From positions 62,001 through 126,000 of the forward strand of contig NZ_BJDK01000003.1 in assembly GCF_005405105.1 (NCBI RefSeq): 64,000 bases of DNA, read 5' to 3'. Positions 1 to 9,180 of this stretch are shown here, in pieces. Each line of letters starts with the position of its first letter. Positions within the stretch are counted from its first letter, which is position 1. The translations under genes and the position numbers were made by a program. The DNA comes from Lactiplantibacillus dongliensis. GTDB taxonomy: Bacteria; Bacillota; Bacilli; Lactobacillales; Lactobacillaceae. The notes beneath the pieces were generated by a model, which saw nothing but the letters and a program-made list of their open reading frames with translations, had not been told where the DNA came from and ran no database searches.

Positions 1-314
1 GTGCCAAAGTTAACGGGACCTTGACGGTTTCAGAAAATATCGCCGATGCTGGCGGTCTTAGTTGTGCTGAAGAAGCCGCGAAGAGCGAAGATCAAGTTGA
101 CTTGGCAGCTTTCTTTGAAAACTGGGCCATGGTTTGGCGGATGAAAGCCACTAAGCAGTATATGCAACTGTTGCTTTCCATTGACGTCCACGCCCCAGCT
201 AAGTTACGGGCCAACGTACAAGTTAAAAATCTCGATGATTTCTTTACCACGTTCGATATTCAACCAGCTGATCCGATGTACCTCGCACCGGACCAACGCG
301 TTAAAATCTGGTAA
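1..314 (+). CDS. pepO: Neutral endopeptidase PepO, C-terminal fragment (M13)
   Basis: This is the last 103 codons of a gene that begins before the window; the reading frame enters at base 3. The fragment carries the M13 (neprilysin/PepO) signature SENIADAGGL. In this family the Glu of ENIAD is the third zinc ligand and the Asp helps orient the zinc-binding histidine. It ends with the usual M13 tail: a HAP-x-x-LR segment, a DPMY segment and a terminal RVKIW. The HExxH motif lies outside the window. PepO of lactic acid bacteria is a cytoplasmic metallopeptidase that cuts oligopeptides during nitrogen supply. A hairpin with a T-rich tail follows directly, so this is the end of its transcript. 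Confidence 0.9.
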   Translation, partial: AKVNGTLTVSENIADAGGLSCAEEAAKSEDQVDLAAFFENWAMVWRMKATKQYMQLLLSIDVHAPAKLRANVQVKNLDDFFTTFDIQPADPMYLAPDQRVKIW

Positions 315-338
315 TCATTATCTGCTTAATTACAAACG

Positions 339-372
339 GAGCGCGGGAATAACTCTCGCGCTCTTCTTATTG
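339..372 (+). terminator. Terminator after pepO
   Basis: GAGCGCG and CGCGCTC arms (339-345 and 357-363) are followed by TTCTTATT. It lies 24 bases after the pepO stop. The GNAT gene begins 18 bases beyond, so some read-through is possible. Confidence 0.65.
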
Positions 373-389
373 ACTGAAAGGACCCTCTG

Positions 390-887
390 ATGCCGAAATT
401 TGAAAAGTACCATCCAATCTTAACGCCTCATTATACTTTCGATTGGCTAACCAAAGCCCGGGCCAAAGATGTCTTGGCCTTTTATCAACAAGCCACCCCG
501 GCGACCGAGACTGTTCCTACCATGCTGACAACCGCCGACCGGATTAACCATACGATGCGCGACATCTTCCATGACCAAAAGTTGGTCTGGGGCATTAGTC
601 GGCGCGCAGACGATCAATTCATCGGCCAAGCCGGCTTTGATCCAATTGATACTGACCAACAGACGGCAACACTTCAAGTGCACGTCATTCCGGCTGCCCA
701 TCAACCAGCCGCGTTAGCCGAATTATATACGCGGCTCACTGACTTTGGCACACAAGAATTGGGGCTCACCCAGCTAACGGTCACCCTGCCAGTCACCGAT
801 ACCATTGCGGCACAGGTCTTAACTGCGCTGCAGTTCCGGCCAACCCCCGCAACTGCCACCGACAGTATCACCTATCAATTACCATAA
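390..887 (+). CDS. GNAT-family acetyltransferase-like protein
   Basis: A 165-residue protein whose length and layout resemble RimJ/RimL-type GNAT acetyltransferases, which move an acetyl group from acetyl-CoA to an amine. The middle part (WGISRRADDQFIGQAGFD) fits the GNAT beta-2/beta-3 pattern, in which the protein recalls the substrate's state with 'IGxxGF'. The C-terminal half (LGLTQLTVTLPVTDTIAAQVLTALQF) fits the last helix and strands. The canonical Q/R-x-x-G-x-A acetyl-CoA loop is not clear; the place where it should be reads AAHQPAALAELY, so the enzyme may be divergent. The substrate cannot be predicted. AAAGGA sits just upstream of the ATG, and a strong terminator follows. Confidence 0.6.
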   Translation: MPKFEKYHPILTPHYTFDWLTKARAKDVLAFYQQATPATETVPTMLTTADRINHTMRDIFHDQKLVWGISRRADDQFIGQAGFDPIDTDQQTATLQVHVIPAAHQPAALAELYTRLTDFGTQELGLTQLTVTLPVTDTIAAQVLTALQFRPTPATATDSITYQLP

Positions 888-898
888 TCTCAACTTAA

Positions 899-938
899 TC
901 AGTCCTGACAAGCATGCTGCTTGTGAGGGCTTTTTTTC
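899..938 (+). terminator. Terminator after GNAT gene
   Basis: AGTCCTGACAAGC and GCTTGTGAGGGCT form an imperfect stem around a short loop, followed by seven T residues. Confidence 0.8.
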
Positions 939-1203
939 GATTTAGTCGGTTAATTAACAAACTTTAATTTCCTTAGTCAAAACGCATCTGGTCATTGCCA
1001 GTCATCATGATAATTAAGCTTTCAAACATGACTAGTCCTGACCAAGTCAAGATTGTTTATCACACGATTGGTCAACGATGTGAACTTTTAACCACTTTAT
1101 GGTTGCGTTTTCTTTTTAATCTAGTACAATATAATTGTTAACAAATTCACGTTATACAATCTTTCTTGTGAAGATTCGTACATTAACTAAGGAGTGTTTT
1201 AGA
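939..1203 (+). promoter_or_regulatory. Upstream region and probable promoter of nox
   Basis: This AT-rich gap holds no gene. A TATAAT hexamer at 1130-1135 (or TACAAT at 1125-1130, 16 bases after TTGCGT at 1103-1108) is the best -10 candidate. The ribosome binding site AAGGAGTG at 1189-1196 fixes the nox start at 1204. A longer in-frame reading from 1135 has no ribosome site and overlaps the putative promoter. Confidence 0.45.
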
Positions 1204-2556
1204 ATGAAAGTTATCGTCATTGGTTGTACCCACGCAGGCACCGCCGCTGTTAATCAAATTTTAACGGCAAATCCCGATACCGAAGTAACCATTTATGAAA
1301 GAAATGACAACGTTTCCTTTTTATCTTGTGGCATCGCGCTATATTTAGGCGGCGAAGTTAAGGATCCACAAGGCTTATTCTATTCAAGCCCCGAAAAATT
1401 AGCCGAACTTGGCGCTAACGTTCAAATGGAACACGACGTGACCGACATCGATACCGACCAACACGTGGTCACGGTCAAGAACTTAGTTAGTGGTGAAATA
1501 ACTACTGATCATTATGACAAGTTGGTTGTCACGACTGGCTCATGGCCAATCATTCCACCAATCGATGGCATCGACAACCCGAACGTCTATCTTTGCAAAA
1601 ACTGGGGACATGCCCAAAAGTTATGGGCAGACGCCAAAGATGCCAAACGCATTATCGTTATTGGTGGTGGCTACATTGGGACTGAACTCGTTGAAGCTTA
1701 TCAGCGACAAGGTAAAGAAGTCACCTTAATTGATGGCCTCCCTCGAATTTTAAACAAATATCTAGATACCGAATTTACAGACCGCGTGCAACAAGACTTC
1801 GTTGACCACGGCATCAAGCTGGCCTTGAATCAAATGGTGAAGGGCTTTAGCGGTGATGGCGATACCGTCACTGTTACCACGGACCAAGGTGAATATACCG
1901 CCGATATGGCGATTCTCTGTGTTGGGTTCCGCCCAAATACCGGCTTGCTGAAAGGCAAAGTCGATATGAACAAGAATGGCTCCATCATCACTAACGACTA
2001 TATGCAGACTTCTGACCCTGATATTTACGGGGCTGGCGATTCGGTTGCGGTTCACTATAACCCAACCCACAAGGACGCTTATATTCCATTAGCAACTAAC
2101 GCGGTCCGTCAAGGCACTTTAGTTGGCCTTAACCTCTTCAAGCCAACCCGCAAATACATGGGTACTCAATCAACCTCTGGTTTGATGTTATTCGATACGA
2201 CGATCTGTGCTTCAGGGATGACGTTAGAACACGCCAAATTAGAAAACATCCCCGCTGCTGCCGTCACCGTTGAAGACAACTACCGGCCAGAATTTATGCC
2301 AACAACGACTCCCGTGTTGATGCAACTAGTTTATAATCCTGAGACTCGGGCAATTCTCGGTGCACAATTTATGAGTAAATATGATGTGTCACAATCTGCC
2401 AACACGATCTCCGTGATGATTCAAAATAACAACACGATTGATGATCTCGGCTTTGTCGACATGTTCTTCCAACCACAATTCGACCGGCCATTTAACTACT
2501 TGAACATCTTGGGTCAAGCAGCAATTGCTCAAGCTGATCAAGTCGTGACCGAATAA
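1204..2556 (+). CDS. nox: NADH oxidase/peroxidase, Cys42 type
   Basis: A 450-residue FAD- and NADH-dependent enzyme of the NADH oxidase / NADH peroxidase / CoA-disulfide reductase family. The N-terminal FAD-binding loop VIGCTHAGTAA includes His10. Cys42 in SFLSCG is the redox-active cysteine, cycled through a sulfenic acid in this family. A second Rossmann motif (IIVIGGGYIGTE, about residue 160) binds NADH, and YGAGDS (about 278) is the second FAD contact. The C-terminal dimerisation domain is complete. In lactobacilli such enzymes mostly reduce O2 to water and regenerate NAD+; NADH peroxidase activity cannot be excluded from sequence. It is monocistronic, with its own promoter region and terminator. 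A paralog at 34252-35643 lacks the cysteine. Confidence 0.9.
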   Translation: MKVIVIGCTHAGTAAVNQILTANPDTEVTIYERNDNVSFLSCGIALYLGGEVKDPQGLFYSSPEKLAELGANVQMEHDVTDIDTDQHVVTVKNLVSGEITTDHYDKLVVTTGSWPIIPPIDGIDNPNVYLCKNWGHAQKLWADAKDAKRIIVIGGGYIGTELVEAYQRQGKEVTLIDGLPRILNKYLDTEFTDRVQQDFVDHGIKLALNQMVKGFSGDGDTVTVTTDQGEYTADMAILCVGFRPNTGLLKGKVDMNKNGSIITNDYMQTSDPDIYGAGDSVAVHYNPTHKDAYIPLATNAVRQGTLVGLNLFKPTRKYMGTQSTSGLMLFDTTICASGMTLEHAKLENIPAAAVTVEDNYRPEFMPTTTPVLMQLVYNPETRAILGAQFMSKYDVSQSANTISVMIQNNNTIDDLGFVDMFFQPQFDRPFNYLNILGQAAIAQADQVVTE

Positions 2557-2594
2557 ACTTGTCCTTGACCCTAAACCCCCGTTTAGGTTAATGA

Positions 2595-2632
2595 AACACC
2601 CCAGCAACTGCGCGGTTGCTGGGGTGTTTTTT
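2595..2632 (+). terminator. Terminator after nox
   Basis: AACACCCCAGCAAC pairs perfectly with GTTGCTGGGGTGTT around TGCGCG and is followed by a run of T. Confidence 0.92.
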
Positions 2633-2665
2633 ATTCCCGGCTATAGTTATTCGAAACCACAGTAA

Positions 2666-2698
2666 AAGAGCCCGGGATAAAAATCCCAGACTCTTCAA
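2666..2698 (-). terminator. Terminator of the LPXTG adhesin gene
   Basis: Read on the minus strand, AAGAGTCTGGGAT pairs with ATCCCGGGCTCTT and is followed by TTA. It sits 16 bases beyond the stop of the adhesin gene. Confidence 0.8.
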
Positions 2699-2713
2699 CC
2701 TTATGCCGACGCA

Positions 2714-4825
2714 CTATGCTTGTCGACGCCATGCCCAGCGACCAAGACCGCTAAGAATGACTAGCAAGATGGTCCCAATTAAGGCCACAATCGGATGTGT
2801 CCCCGATTCATCAGTTTGTGGTAAACGGCCAGTCGTTGCATTGCTGCTGGTAGCGGCAGTGCTATGACCAGTTGTACCGTTGACCGGAATGCCACTAGTC
2901 GTTCCAGTCGTTGAACCGGCTGTTGTCGCATTAGTGGTTCCTGGATTAGCTTGGCTCGGCGTTACTGCTGGGGTCGTTGATCGACCAGTCGTCCCAGATT
3001 GACCTGGTGTTACTGGCTGATCAGACTGACCAGTTGTTCCTGGATGAGTCGGTTGTGCTGGCTCACTCGGTTTACCGGGTTCCGTCGATGTCCCTGGTTC
3101 GCCTGGCTTTTCCGGTTCACCTGGCTTACCGGGTTCCGTTGAGGTCCCTGGTTCGCCTGGCTTTTCCGGTTTACCTGGTTTACCGGGTTCCGTTGGCGTT
3201 CCTGGCTCGCCTGGCTTTTCCGGTTCACCTGGGGTGCTTGGCTCCGTTGGTGTTCCTGGTTCGCCTGGCTTTTCCGGTTCACTTGGGTTCTCAGGTTCCG
3301 TTGGCTTTTCTGGTTCCTCTGGATTCTCTGGGTTCTCTGGATTTTCAGGATTCTCCGGTTCACTTGGATTCGTTGGGGTCTTCGTATCAGTTGCAGCGAC
3401 GTTAACGGTAGCCGTTGCCCCACTCACAATCGTAAATGAGACTGGTTCCGTTGCTAACTCATACCCGTCTGGTGCTTTGACTTCAACCAATTGATACTTA
3501 CCCGGTGCTAAATTATCCAGATGCAACTGGCCTTCAGCATTGGTCATCAAGTTAGGAATTAAGACGTCACCATCGCTACCGCGTAATTCATAAACGGCAC
3601 CTGCTAAGACTTGATGACTGGTGCTATCTGTTTTCGTGAGGGTGACTGCCCCAGTATGTGGCACTTCTTTATCCGCTAACTCAACGTTGGCCACCGCAGT
3701 CGAATCTTCAATAATCTCGAACGGAATTGGCTCAGGATTTAGCGCATAGCCATCTGGTGCCTTCGTTTCAACAAACGTATACTTGCCTGGTGCTAATTTA
3801 TCTAAAGCTAATTGACCTTTGGCATCCGTAGTTAAATCGGTCTTAATCACTTCGCCTTTACTATCAACTAACTTAAAGACAGCACCCGCGAGCGCTTGTA
3901 ACGTAGTCGCATCAGTCTTGGTTAATTTCACTGAACCGCCGGACGGATCACCTTGACCGGTCCCAGAACCGCCCCAGGTAACTTGACCGCTAACGGTACT
4001 CCCGTTCATAGTCGCCGTATTCACAACTTCGCCACTATCGGCGGGATTACCTAATTTAGCGTTATACACCATATTAACGGCGGTATTGACATTCTCAAAT
4101 GTAAAGGTTAGCTCGTTGCCGTTTTGAACGACCGTTGGGGTAATTGTCCCAGTTGCGTTGAAATGACCATTTTGATCATAGGTACCCGTATGTGCCACAA
4201 CTGATCCTGAGATAAAGGTTTGTTTAGGTCCCAACGTATCGTGAACAACGACCGTTCCTAAATCTTTGCCAGTTGGGTTAAAGGCCACGTTCCACGTGAC
4301 CTCCGTCGGAATGCCATTCTCATCGCGTCCGGCGACCCAACCAACTTTATTGACTGTCCAATTAAAATGCACATCCCCCGTCGTACTGCCTTTCGCATAG
4401 AAATTCAACGTCCCTTTACGATTAGTTGTATTATGAGTGAACGCATCGTTAAACGTGATCGTCCCAGTCGTTTCACCAGCTTTAATTGTAAATGTCCCAA
4501 TCGTCTGACCAGTCGAATCAACTAACGGCATCGTCAAATCTGACGCCTTCATCCCACCTTCAGGCAACTGAACAATCGCGGTATCGCCAGCTTGAATCTT
4601 GACACCGTCTGGAATCGACCAATTATAACCAACATCATAATTACTCCACTTACTCATCGTCGTCGTATCGGTAATGACATTACCATACCGGTCTTTAACG
4701 GTGGCATCACTGCCGTTAAGTCCAGACGTCTCAATAACTTTTGCCTGGGCCGTACCACCAATGGTGAGCAGCAATGCTAAGCACGCAACTAGGCCGAGTA
4801 GCACTGCCATGAATTTGCTGCGCAT
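2714..4825 (-). CDS. LPQTD-anchored surface adhesin, Cna-B repeats
   Basis: A 703-residue wall-anchored protein. A signal peptide (residues 1-28, ending TAQA) precedes an adhesin head of two beta-rich domains (about 30-300) resembling bacterial Ig-like/collagen-binding modules. Two Cna-B/SpaA-type domains follow (about 302-390 and 395-485). Each begins with LTKTD and contains the ETKAPDGY or EVKAPDGY strand, as in domains that form Lys-Asn isopeptide bonds. Next come a Pro/Glu stalk (about 490-620) with four 18-residue units of the type PGEPGTPTEPGKPGEPEK, a Ser/Thr-rich linker, LPQTDE at 668, a membrane helix and RRQA. LPQTxE is the preferred sortase A signal in L. plantarum. The ATG at 4825 has GGGGG upstream; a TTG start 15 bases earlier is unlikely. 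It probably binds host or plant surface ligands. Confidence 0.88.
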   Translation of the reverse strand: MRSKFMAVLLGLVACLALLLTIGGTAQAKVIETSGLNGSDATVKDRYGNVITDTTTMSKWSNYDVGYNWSIPDGVKIQAGDTAIVQLPEGGMKASDLTMPLVDSTGQTIGTFTIKAGETTGTITFNDAFTHNTTNRKGTLNFYAKGSTTGDVHFNWTVNKVGWVAGRDENGIPTEVTWNVAFNPTGKDLGTVVVHDTLGPKQTFISGSVVAHTGTYDQNGHFNATGTITPTVVQNGNELTFTFENVNTAVNMVYNAKLGNPADSGEVVNTATMNGSTVSGQVTWGGSGTGQGDPSGGSVKLTKTDATTLQALAGAVFKLVDSKGEVIKTDLTTDAKGQLALDKLAPGKYTFVETKAPDGYALNPEPIPFEIIEDSTAVANVELADKEVPHTGAVTLTKTDSTSHQVLAGAVYELRGSDGDVLIPNLMTNAEGQLHLDNLAPGKYQLVEVKAPDGYELATEPVSFTIVSGATATVNVAATDTKTPTNPSEPENPENPENPENPEEPEKPTEPENPSEPEKPGEPGTPTEPSTPGEPEKPGEPGTPTEPGKPGKPEKPGEPGTSTEPGKPGEPEKPGEPGTSTEPGKPSEPAQPTHPGTTGQSDQPVTPGQSGTTGRSTTPAVTPSQANPGTTNATTAGSTTGTTSGIPVNGTTGHSTAATSSNATTGRLPQTDESGTHPIVALIGTILLVILSGLGRWAWRRQA
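3052..3276 (-). repeat. In-frame 54-bp tandem repeats, Pro/Glu stalk
   Basis: Four direct repeats of about 54 bases lie inside the adhesin gene and encode 18-residue PGEPGTPTEP-type units. Shorter 9-base ENP/EPE units continue towards 3375. The repeat is nearly exact at the DNA level, so the stalk length is likely to vary between strains by slippage or recombination. Confidence 0.85.
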
Positions 4826-5090
4826 CGCTTTTACCCCCAATTCTATTTAAACGTTTAGCTAACAACTTAAGTTTTCAAGTTTTCCTCACTCCCTATTTAG
4901 CTTTACCGGTGATGGTCATCCAGACCAAAACCGTTACTACCATTTGTACGATACTGCATCTTATGGGTCAGACCATATCTAGACGATTCATTAAGCAACC
5001 CGCCAAACGAAACTTTTGACGTGCAAAATAACTTCGACGCGCTAACCTTTCAGCAATCAGCTGGCTTAAGTCCTTAAAGTTATCGTTGGT
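4826..5090 (-). promoter_or_regulatory. Upstream region of the adhesin gene
   Basis: About 265 bases without a gene lie between the csc terminator and the adhesin. A symmetric TAAACGTTTA at about 4847-4856 sits close upstream of the ribosome site and could be a regulator-binding site. No convincing -35/-10 pair was identified, so the promoter assignment is by position only. Confidence 0.3.
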
Positions 5091-5093
5091 GAA

Positions 5094-5134
5094 ACAAAAA
5101 AACGAGTCTAGGGCAAAAACCCAGACTCATTTTG
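5094..5134 (-). terminator. Terminator of the csc operon
   Basis: On the minus strand, AATGAGTCTGGG pairs with CCTAGACTCGTT and is followed by seven T residues. It lies about 50 bases after the cscC stop and separates the csc operon from the adhesin gene. Confidence 0.85.
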
Positions 5135-5184
5135 AGACGCTAGCTATTTATAGCCGCAACGTGCGACACGTTCAGCTTTAAAAC

Positions 5185-7338
5185 TCAACTCGGCGCATTA
5201 GACAACGTCCAAGTCACCGTGCCGGCATAGGCTCCTGGAACAGCACCGGCATTAGTTTCGAAGAACATGCCCGCTTCGTCATTCCACTGCTTCGTTACAT
5301 CATAATTATCCGTATCACTAGTACTCTTATGGCTGTCGATCACAGTCCCTTCACCATTGATTGTCGTCGTTGTGCCGCCTTGCTTATAGACCAGCTTTCC
5401 TGGCAAGCGCTGACCCTCTTCATTAGCAAAATCCGTCGCACTAGCTTGCAGCTGCCAGCTTGACCCGGTGCCACGTTCATCGGCAACCACTAAGTTCCAA
5501 TCGTCATCACGATTAGCTAGTTGAGCCGTGCCATCTAGCGTAACAGTCTTAAAACGACTCGTTTCGGCGACTGTTTTAAAGCCAAGTGCGCCACTTTTAA
5601 CCGTGATCGTAGCGGTGGCCGGTGCCGACTCATTTTCATCATCATCAATCACATAAAATTCTAGCGTGTTTTTTCCCACATTCAGTTCATCAGCTTTAGC
5701 TGTAAATGTAAAGAGGCCCGATTCATCAGCATTACTCATTTGAAATTTAGGCAAGGCCTTCCCATTTAGTGTGGGATAGACCGTCACTTTATCGTTATCT
5801 AATTGTTCGGAGTCTTCGGCCACCACTAACCCGGTGACTTTGGCATCTTCACCCTTCGCAATCGTTTGAATCCCACCTTTGATTAAGAAAACTTCAATTA
5901 ACTGATCAACAGTGATCGTATAGTCAGGTGCGGTGGTCTTCGTCGCAAAGTTATTACTGGTAAACGTACTCGTCGTAGCGGTCGTGTTACCGTTAACGCT
6001 TACATTATCAGCCTTGCCTTTAAGCGTTATCTTGGCAGTTGGATTGTCCTTAGATAACGCCTGGGCAAGTTCAAAGCTGAGTGTCCTAGTCTCATCAGCC
6101 AGAATATCGACCGTTTGTTCACCACCATTGGCATAGGTCACTTTAGCACTAGTAAACGTGACATGTGCTGGTAAGTCCAGCTTCGCTTGAATATTTTCCC
6201 AATCCTGTTGACCAGCGTTGTAGGTCAAGTTGTAGTCATATTGCAACTCATCTTTAGCCTTAACTTTCGACCCCGTTGTAACGGGCTTTTCTTTCGTTAA
6301 GTTAGTCACCTTAACTGCAGCCTGTGCGTCGACTAAGTTGGGGATTGACTCGAATACCACTAAGCTATTACCCGCATTACTCCCATTCGTCCCAGTAATG
6401 CCCCAGCGCACCTTACCGTCTTCACTATGAAACGCATCGGTATTGACCACTTCTACATGGGTCACCGGGTTCGCGTTTTCGGTGCCATCTGGATTCACAT
6501 CATTGTAAATGTAAGTCATTGTTTTGGCGCTAGCATCCCACTGCAACGTCAAATGGTGCCACTGCCCATCGGTCAAGTTCTGACTCGGTTTCGGATCAAT
6601 ATGGGTCTGCGTAAAGAATCGGCGTGTACCCCAAATACCGATCAAGGTAAACCCAGACGCCTTTTGGGCGATATATTGATTGGCTGAACCTGGATAACCA
6701 GTCGCAATATGCTGGCCCTTAATGCCCGCATCAAAGGACGTCCCGCTACCAGCATCACCAAAGGACATCGACGTATTGGCATAAGTATCAAACTCCAACG
6801 CCCAGCTATTTTGAATCCCGGTCGCAGCTAAAGCCGCCGCTTCGGTACGGTCGGTATCATTATCAACACCCCAAACCCCCATCGTTTCACCAATAATCGT
6901 CTTCTTAGTGTAACTTGAAGCAGCCTGCGTCCCATTTGGATCATTTTGCAGGACTAAAGCCAGACCGTCCCCGGCTTTACTGTTGGATGCACCAAAATGC
7001 GCCCATAACTTAATGGTCGCATTCTTGTTTAAGTCCAGCCGATTCGCATCGGTTGACCAGGCCCCACCGAGTTGTTTCTTCGCACTATTCACTTCAATGG
7101 CTTGCGTATGTGGTGCATTGGGATTGGTAACAGCTTGAATACTAGCCGCATTCGCGACGCCGTTAGCAAACGAACTTGGCAACACAAAAATCTTTTCGAG
7201 TTGATTCAGCCCAGCCGGTGCCGTCGTTAACGGCGCAGCTGCAGCTAACTCTTCTGCCGCTTGTGATTGCGCGGCACCCACCCACAGACTAACCAGCATA
7301 GTCAAACCGACTAATAACCTCTTCAGACTTTTGCGCAT
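5185..7338 (-). CDS. cscC: CscC-like WxL surface protein with L-type lectin domain
   Basis: A 717-residue secreted protein with a signal peptide (about residues 1-28). Residues 50-310 resemble an L-type (legume-like) lectin domain: GDGLALVLQNDPNG, a DTYAN segment and a jelly-roll-like strand pattern. Two or three Ig-like modules follow (about 340-575). A WxL domain closes the protein, with its two motifs W-Q-L (SSWQLQAS) and W-T-L (TVTWTLSNAPS). WxL domains bind peptidoglycan non-covalently, so the protein would sit in the cell wall and present the lectin. It is the last gene of the csc operon, 21 bases after cscA, and is followed by a terminator. In L. plantarum csc complexes are thought to help in use or binding of plant carbohydrates; the ligand here is unknown. 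Confidence 0.85.
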   Translation of the reverse strand: MRKSLKRLLVGLTMLVSLWVGAAQSQAAEELAAAAPLTTAPAGLNQLEKIFVLPSSFANGVANAASIQAVTNPNAPHTQAIEVNSAKKQLGGAWSTDANRLDLNKNATIKLWAHFGASNSKAGDGLALVLQNDPNGTQAASSYTKKTIIGETMGVWGVDNDTDRTEAAALAATGIQNSWALEFDTYANTSMSFGDAGSGTSFDAGIKGQHIATGYPGSANQYIAQKASGFTLIGIWGTRRFFTQTHIDPKPSQNLTDGQWHHLTLQWDASAKTMTYIYNDVNPDGTENANPVTHVEVVNTDAFHSEDGKVRWGITGTNGSNAGNSLVVFESIPNLVDAQAAVKVTNLTKEKPVTTGSKVKAKDELQYDYNLTYNAGQQDWENIQAKLDLPAHVTFTSAKVTYANGGEQTVDILADETRTLSFELAQALSKDNPTAKITLKGKADNVSVNGNTTATTSTFTSNNFATKTTAPDYTITVDQLIEVFLIKGGIQTIAKGEDAKVTGLVVAEDSEQLDNDKVTVYPTLNGKALPKFQMSNADESGLFTFTAKADELNVGKNTLEFYVIDDDENESAPATATITVKSGALGFKTVAETSRFKTVTLDGTAQLANRDDDWNLVVADERGTGSSWQLQASATDFANEEGQRLPGKLVYKQGGTTTTINGEGTVIDSHKSTSDTDNYDVTKQWNDEAGMFFETNAGAVPGAYAGTVTWTLSNAPS

Positions 7339-7359
7339 GTTGCCAACCCCTCTCGCTAA

Positions 7360-8379
7360 TTAATCGTGGTTGCGCCGCCGATTCTTAACCAGTAGCCAAA
7401 TGACCGCCCCTAATAAGGCAATGATCACGACACCTAAACCGACAAACCACCAGAAATAGTTTGGTTGTTGCTTTTGACCGACTGCTGAATCATTCAGCTG
7501 TTTGGCCTTTTGTTCACTAATCGTAAAGTTACGGGTGAAATTCCACTTATACTTACCATCACTGGCGCTGGCAGCTAAATGCAAGGTGTAATTCCCAGCT
7601 TTTAGCGGTTCTTTGCCATCACCGATGGCAAAATTAAAACTACTATTAGGCGCCATCGCTAGATGATCTTTAGTGGTCGCTAATACTTTCTTAGTCCCAT
7701 CAACCGCCGTGACATAACTCTTGATCTTCAAGCCATGCATAATCACTGGTTGTGTATTTTGCAAAGTCGCAGTCACGTAGTTTTGATAATTAATTTGCTT
7801 AGCTTGGACTGACAATAACTTCATCACTGGTTTAATCTTGATGACTTCCGTCTCTTGTAGTTGCAAGCCAATGACATAGGCGTATTGGTTTTGGATCGTC
7901 ATCCCACTAGACTTTTTAGCAGCGCCAACCGCCTGGGTGACACTGATCCCCCCTAATGCAATCCCTTTAAATTCCTGCTTAGGCACTGTCAACTTAATGG
8001 CCACTTTTTTAGTTGTTTTAGCGGGAACTTCAACGGTCTGCTTACCAGATAGGGCGGTATTCAAGTCAAATTTCGCTGATGAATCCGCTTTGGCATTCGC
8101 ATGGCTATAATCAATGACCCCATTGTCATTGGTAATAGCGCGATTAGGGGATACCACGTATTGATGCGCCTGGCTATCACTGTTCTTAATCCGGATCGTC
8201 AACGTCTGTTTTTGGCCAGGCTTAACTTTCAGATCAAAATAGGACACTTCTTCTGTCATTTGATTTTTCGGGAGATCGGCGGTCACCGTATATTTAAGAT
8301 TGTCCGCTTTAGCGACCATCGTCAGACTACCCAAAAAGACGCCCATTAATAACACTAATTGCCAGAGTTTAGTTTTCAT
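7360..8379 (-). CDS. cscA: CscA-like membrane-anchored DUF916/DUF3324 protein
   Basis: A 339-residue protein with a signal peptide (cleavage near MVAKA, about residue 26), two beta-sandwich domains matching the DUF916 and DUF3324 pair, and a C-terminal membrane helix followed by KNRRRNHD. The first domain has the typical YFDLKVKPGQKQTLTIRI strand and the second has GLKIKSYVT. Family members use these domains to bind peptidoglycan and WxL proteins and so anchor the complex at the membrane. The ATG at 8379 has AAAGGAAAGG upstream; an earlier in-frame start at 8403 lacks a ribosome site. It lies between the WxL genes and cscC, as in other csc operons. Confidence 0.88.
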   Translation of the reverse strand: MKTKLWQLVLLMGVFLGSLTMVAKADNLKYTVTADLPKNQMTEEVSYFDLKVKPGQKQTLTIRIKNSDSQAHQYVVSPNRAITNDNGVIDYSHANAKADSSAKFDLNTALSGKQTVEVPAKTTKKVAIKLTVPKQEFKGIALGGISVTQAVGAAKKSSGMTIQNQYAYVIGLQLQETEVIKIKPVMKLLSVQAKQINYQNYVTATLQNTQPVIMHGLKIKSYVTAVDGTKKVLATTKDHLAMAPNSSFNFAIGDGKEPLKAGNYTLHLAASASDGKYKWNFTRNFTISEQKAKQLNDSAVGQKQQPNYFWWFVGLGVVIIALLGAVIWLLVKNRRRNHD

Positions 8380-8452
8380 ATGATTTACCTTTCCTTTTTT
8401 CAACGGTAAGTGACTTGGCTATGTATGGAGACGCCTGAAACGTCTCCGTTGG

Positions 8453-9133
8453 TTAACTGGGGGCGTTGGTCAATGACCACGTCATCGTACCCACGTAATT
8501 CCCAGCATGTAACATTTGATTGTGAATGACTAATTGCGTTGGCGCATTGGTTTGATTCAAAACCAGTAACCACGTGCCAACCCCGGCTTGTCGATTAGCG
8601 ACCAGCACGTTATTGACTAAGCCCGCCCGGAGTACCCGATTGACAAGTTGGGGGGCCGCGCTCACATTGGCCGTTACCGGTTTGATCTTAACGGCCCCCA
8701 GGTCAATCGTTGTCTGTAGCGAATATTGACGGCTCGTGGGAACACTGGGACGAACTTGTAACGTCCAGCCAGCACCAGTTGCCCGCCGATCCGAAATCTG
8801 GACCATTGCCAACTGATTCTTCGCAGTCGTTGTGACTGGCCCCCGTTCACCGCTCTCAACTTCAAACTTTAAGTTACTAATAAAGTCAATTGTTAAATGA
8901 CCTTTAGAACCAGTCCCCGGATTACCCGGATCGACTGGATCACCTGGATAAGGTTTTGAAGGGTCATTCGGATCAACCGGCTTGACCGCATCATCACCAT
9001 TACCCGGGGTAATCTCCACTTCGGCGTGCGATTGTTGCACCGCCGCACGACCATTCAGAGGTAACCATCCGCCGCTAAAGCCCGCGCAGCTTAAAACCAA
9101 TAACCACCACGCCGGTTTGCTTAGCTTTGGCAT
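8453..9133 (-). CDS. cscB2: CscB-like WxL domain protein (second copy)
   Basis: A 226-residue secreted WxL protein. A hydrophobic N-terminus (about residues 9-30) acts as signal peptide. A short linker rich in Pro, Asp and Gly (about 40-75) follows, and the rest is a single WxL domain with GWTLQV as first motif and MTWSLTNAPS as second. It should be held on peptidoglycan through this domain. GAGGTG precedes the ATG at 9133. It lies between a first WxL gene and cscA. Its divergence from that neighbour (no Asp-rich N-terminus, different linker) suggests an old duplication rather than a recent copy. Confidence 0.87.
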   Translation of the reverse strand: MPKLSKPAWWLLVLSCAGFSGGWLPLNGRAAVQQSHAEVEITPGNGDDAVKPVDPNDPSKPYPGDPVDPGNPGTGSKGHLTIDFISNLKFEVESGERGPVTTTAKNQLAMVQISDRRATGAGWTLQVRPSVPTSRQYSLQTTIDLGAVKIKPVTANVSAAPQLVNRVLRAGLVNNVLVANRQAGVGTWLLVLNQTNAPTQLVIHNQMLHAGNYVGTMTWSLTNAPS

Positions 9134-9180
9134 CGTTGCACCTCAGTTCTGCCGGCGAAGCTCATATTTTTTAGTAAGGC

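Noticed and set aside
2977-3494. Long open frames antisense to the Pro/Glu stalk (142, 137 and 86 codons)
   Set aside because: They are products of the GC-biased repeat and lie opposite or out of frame with a clear gene; no ribosome sites.
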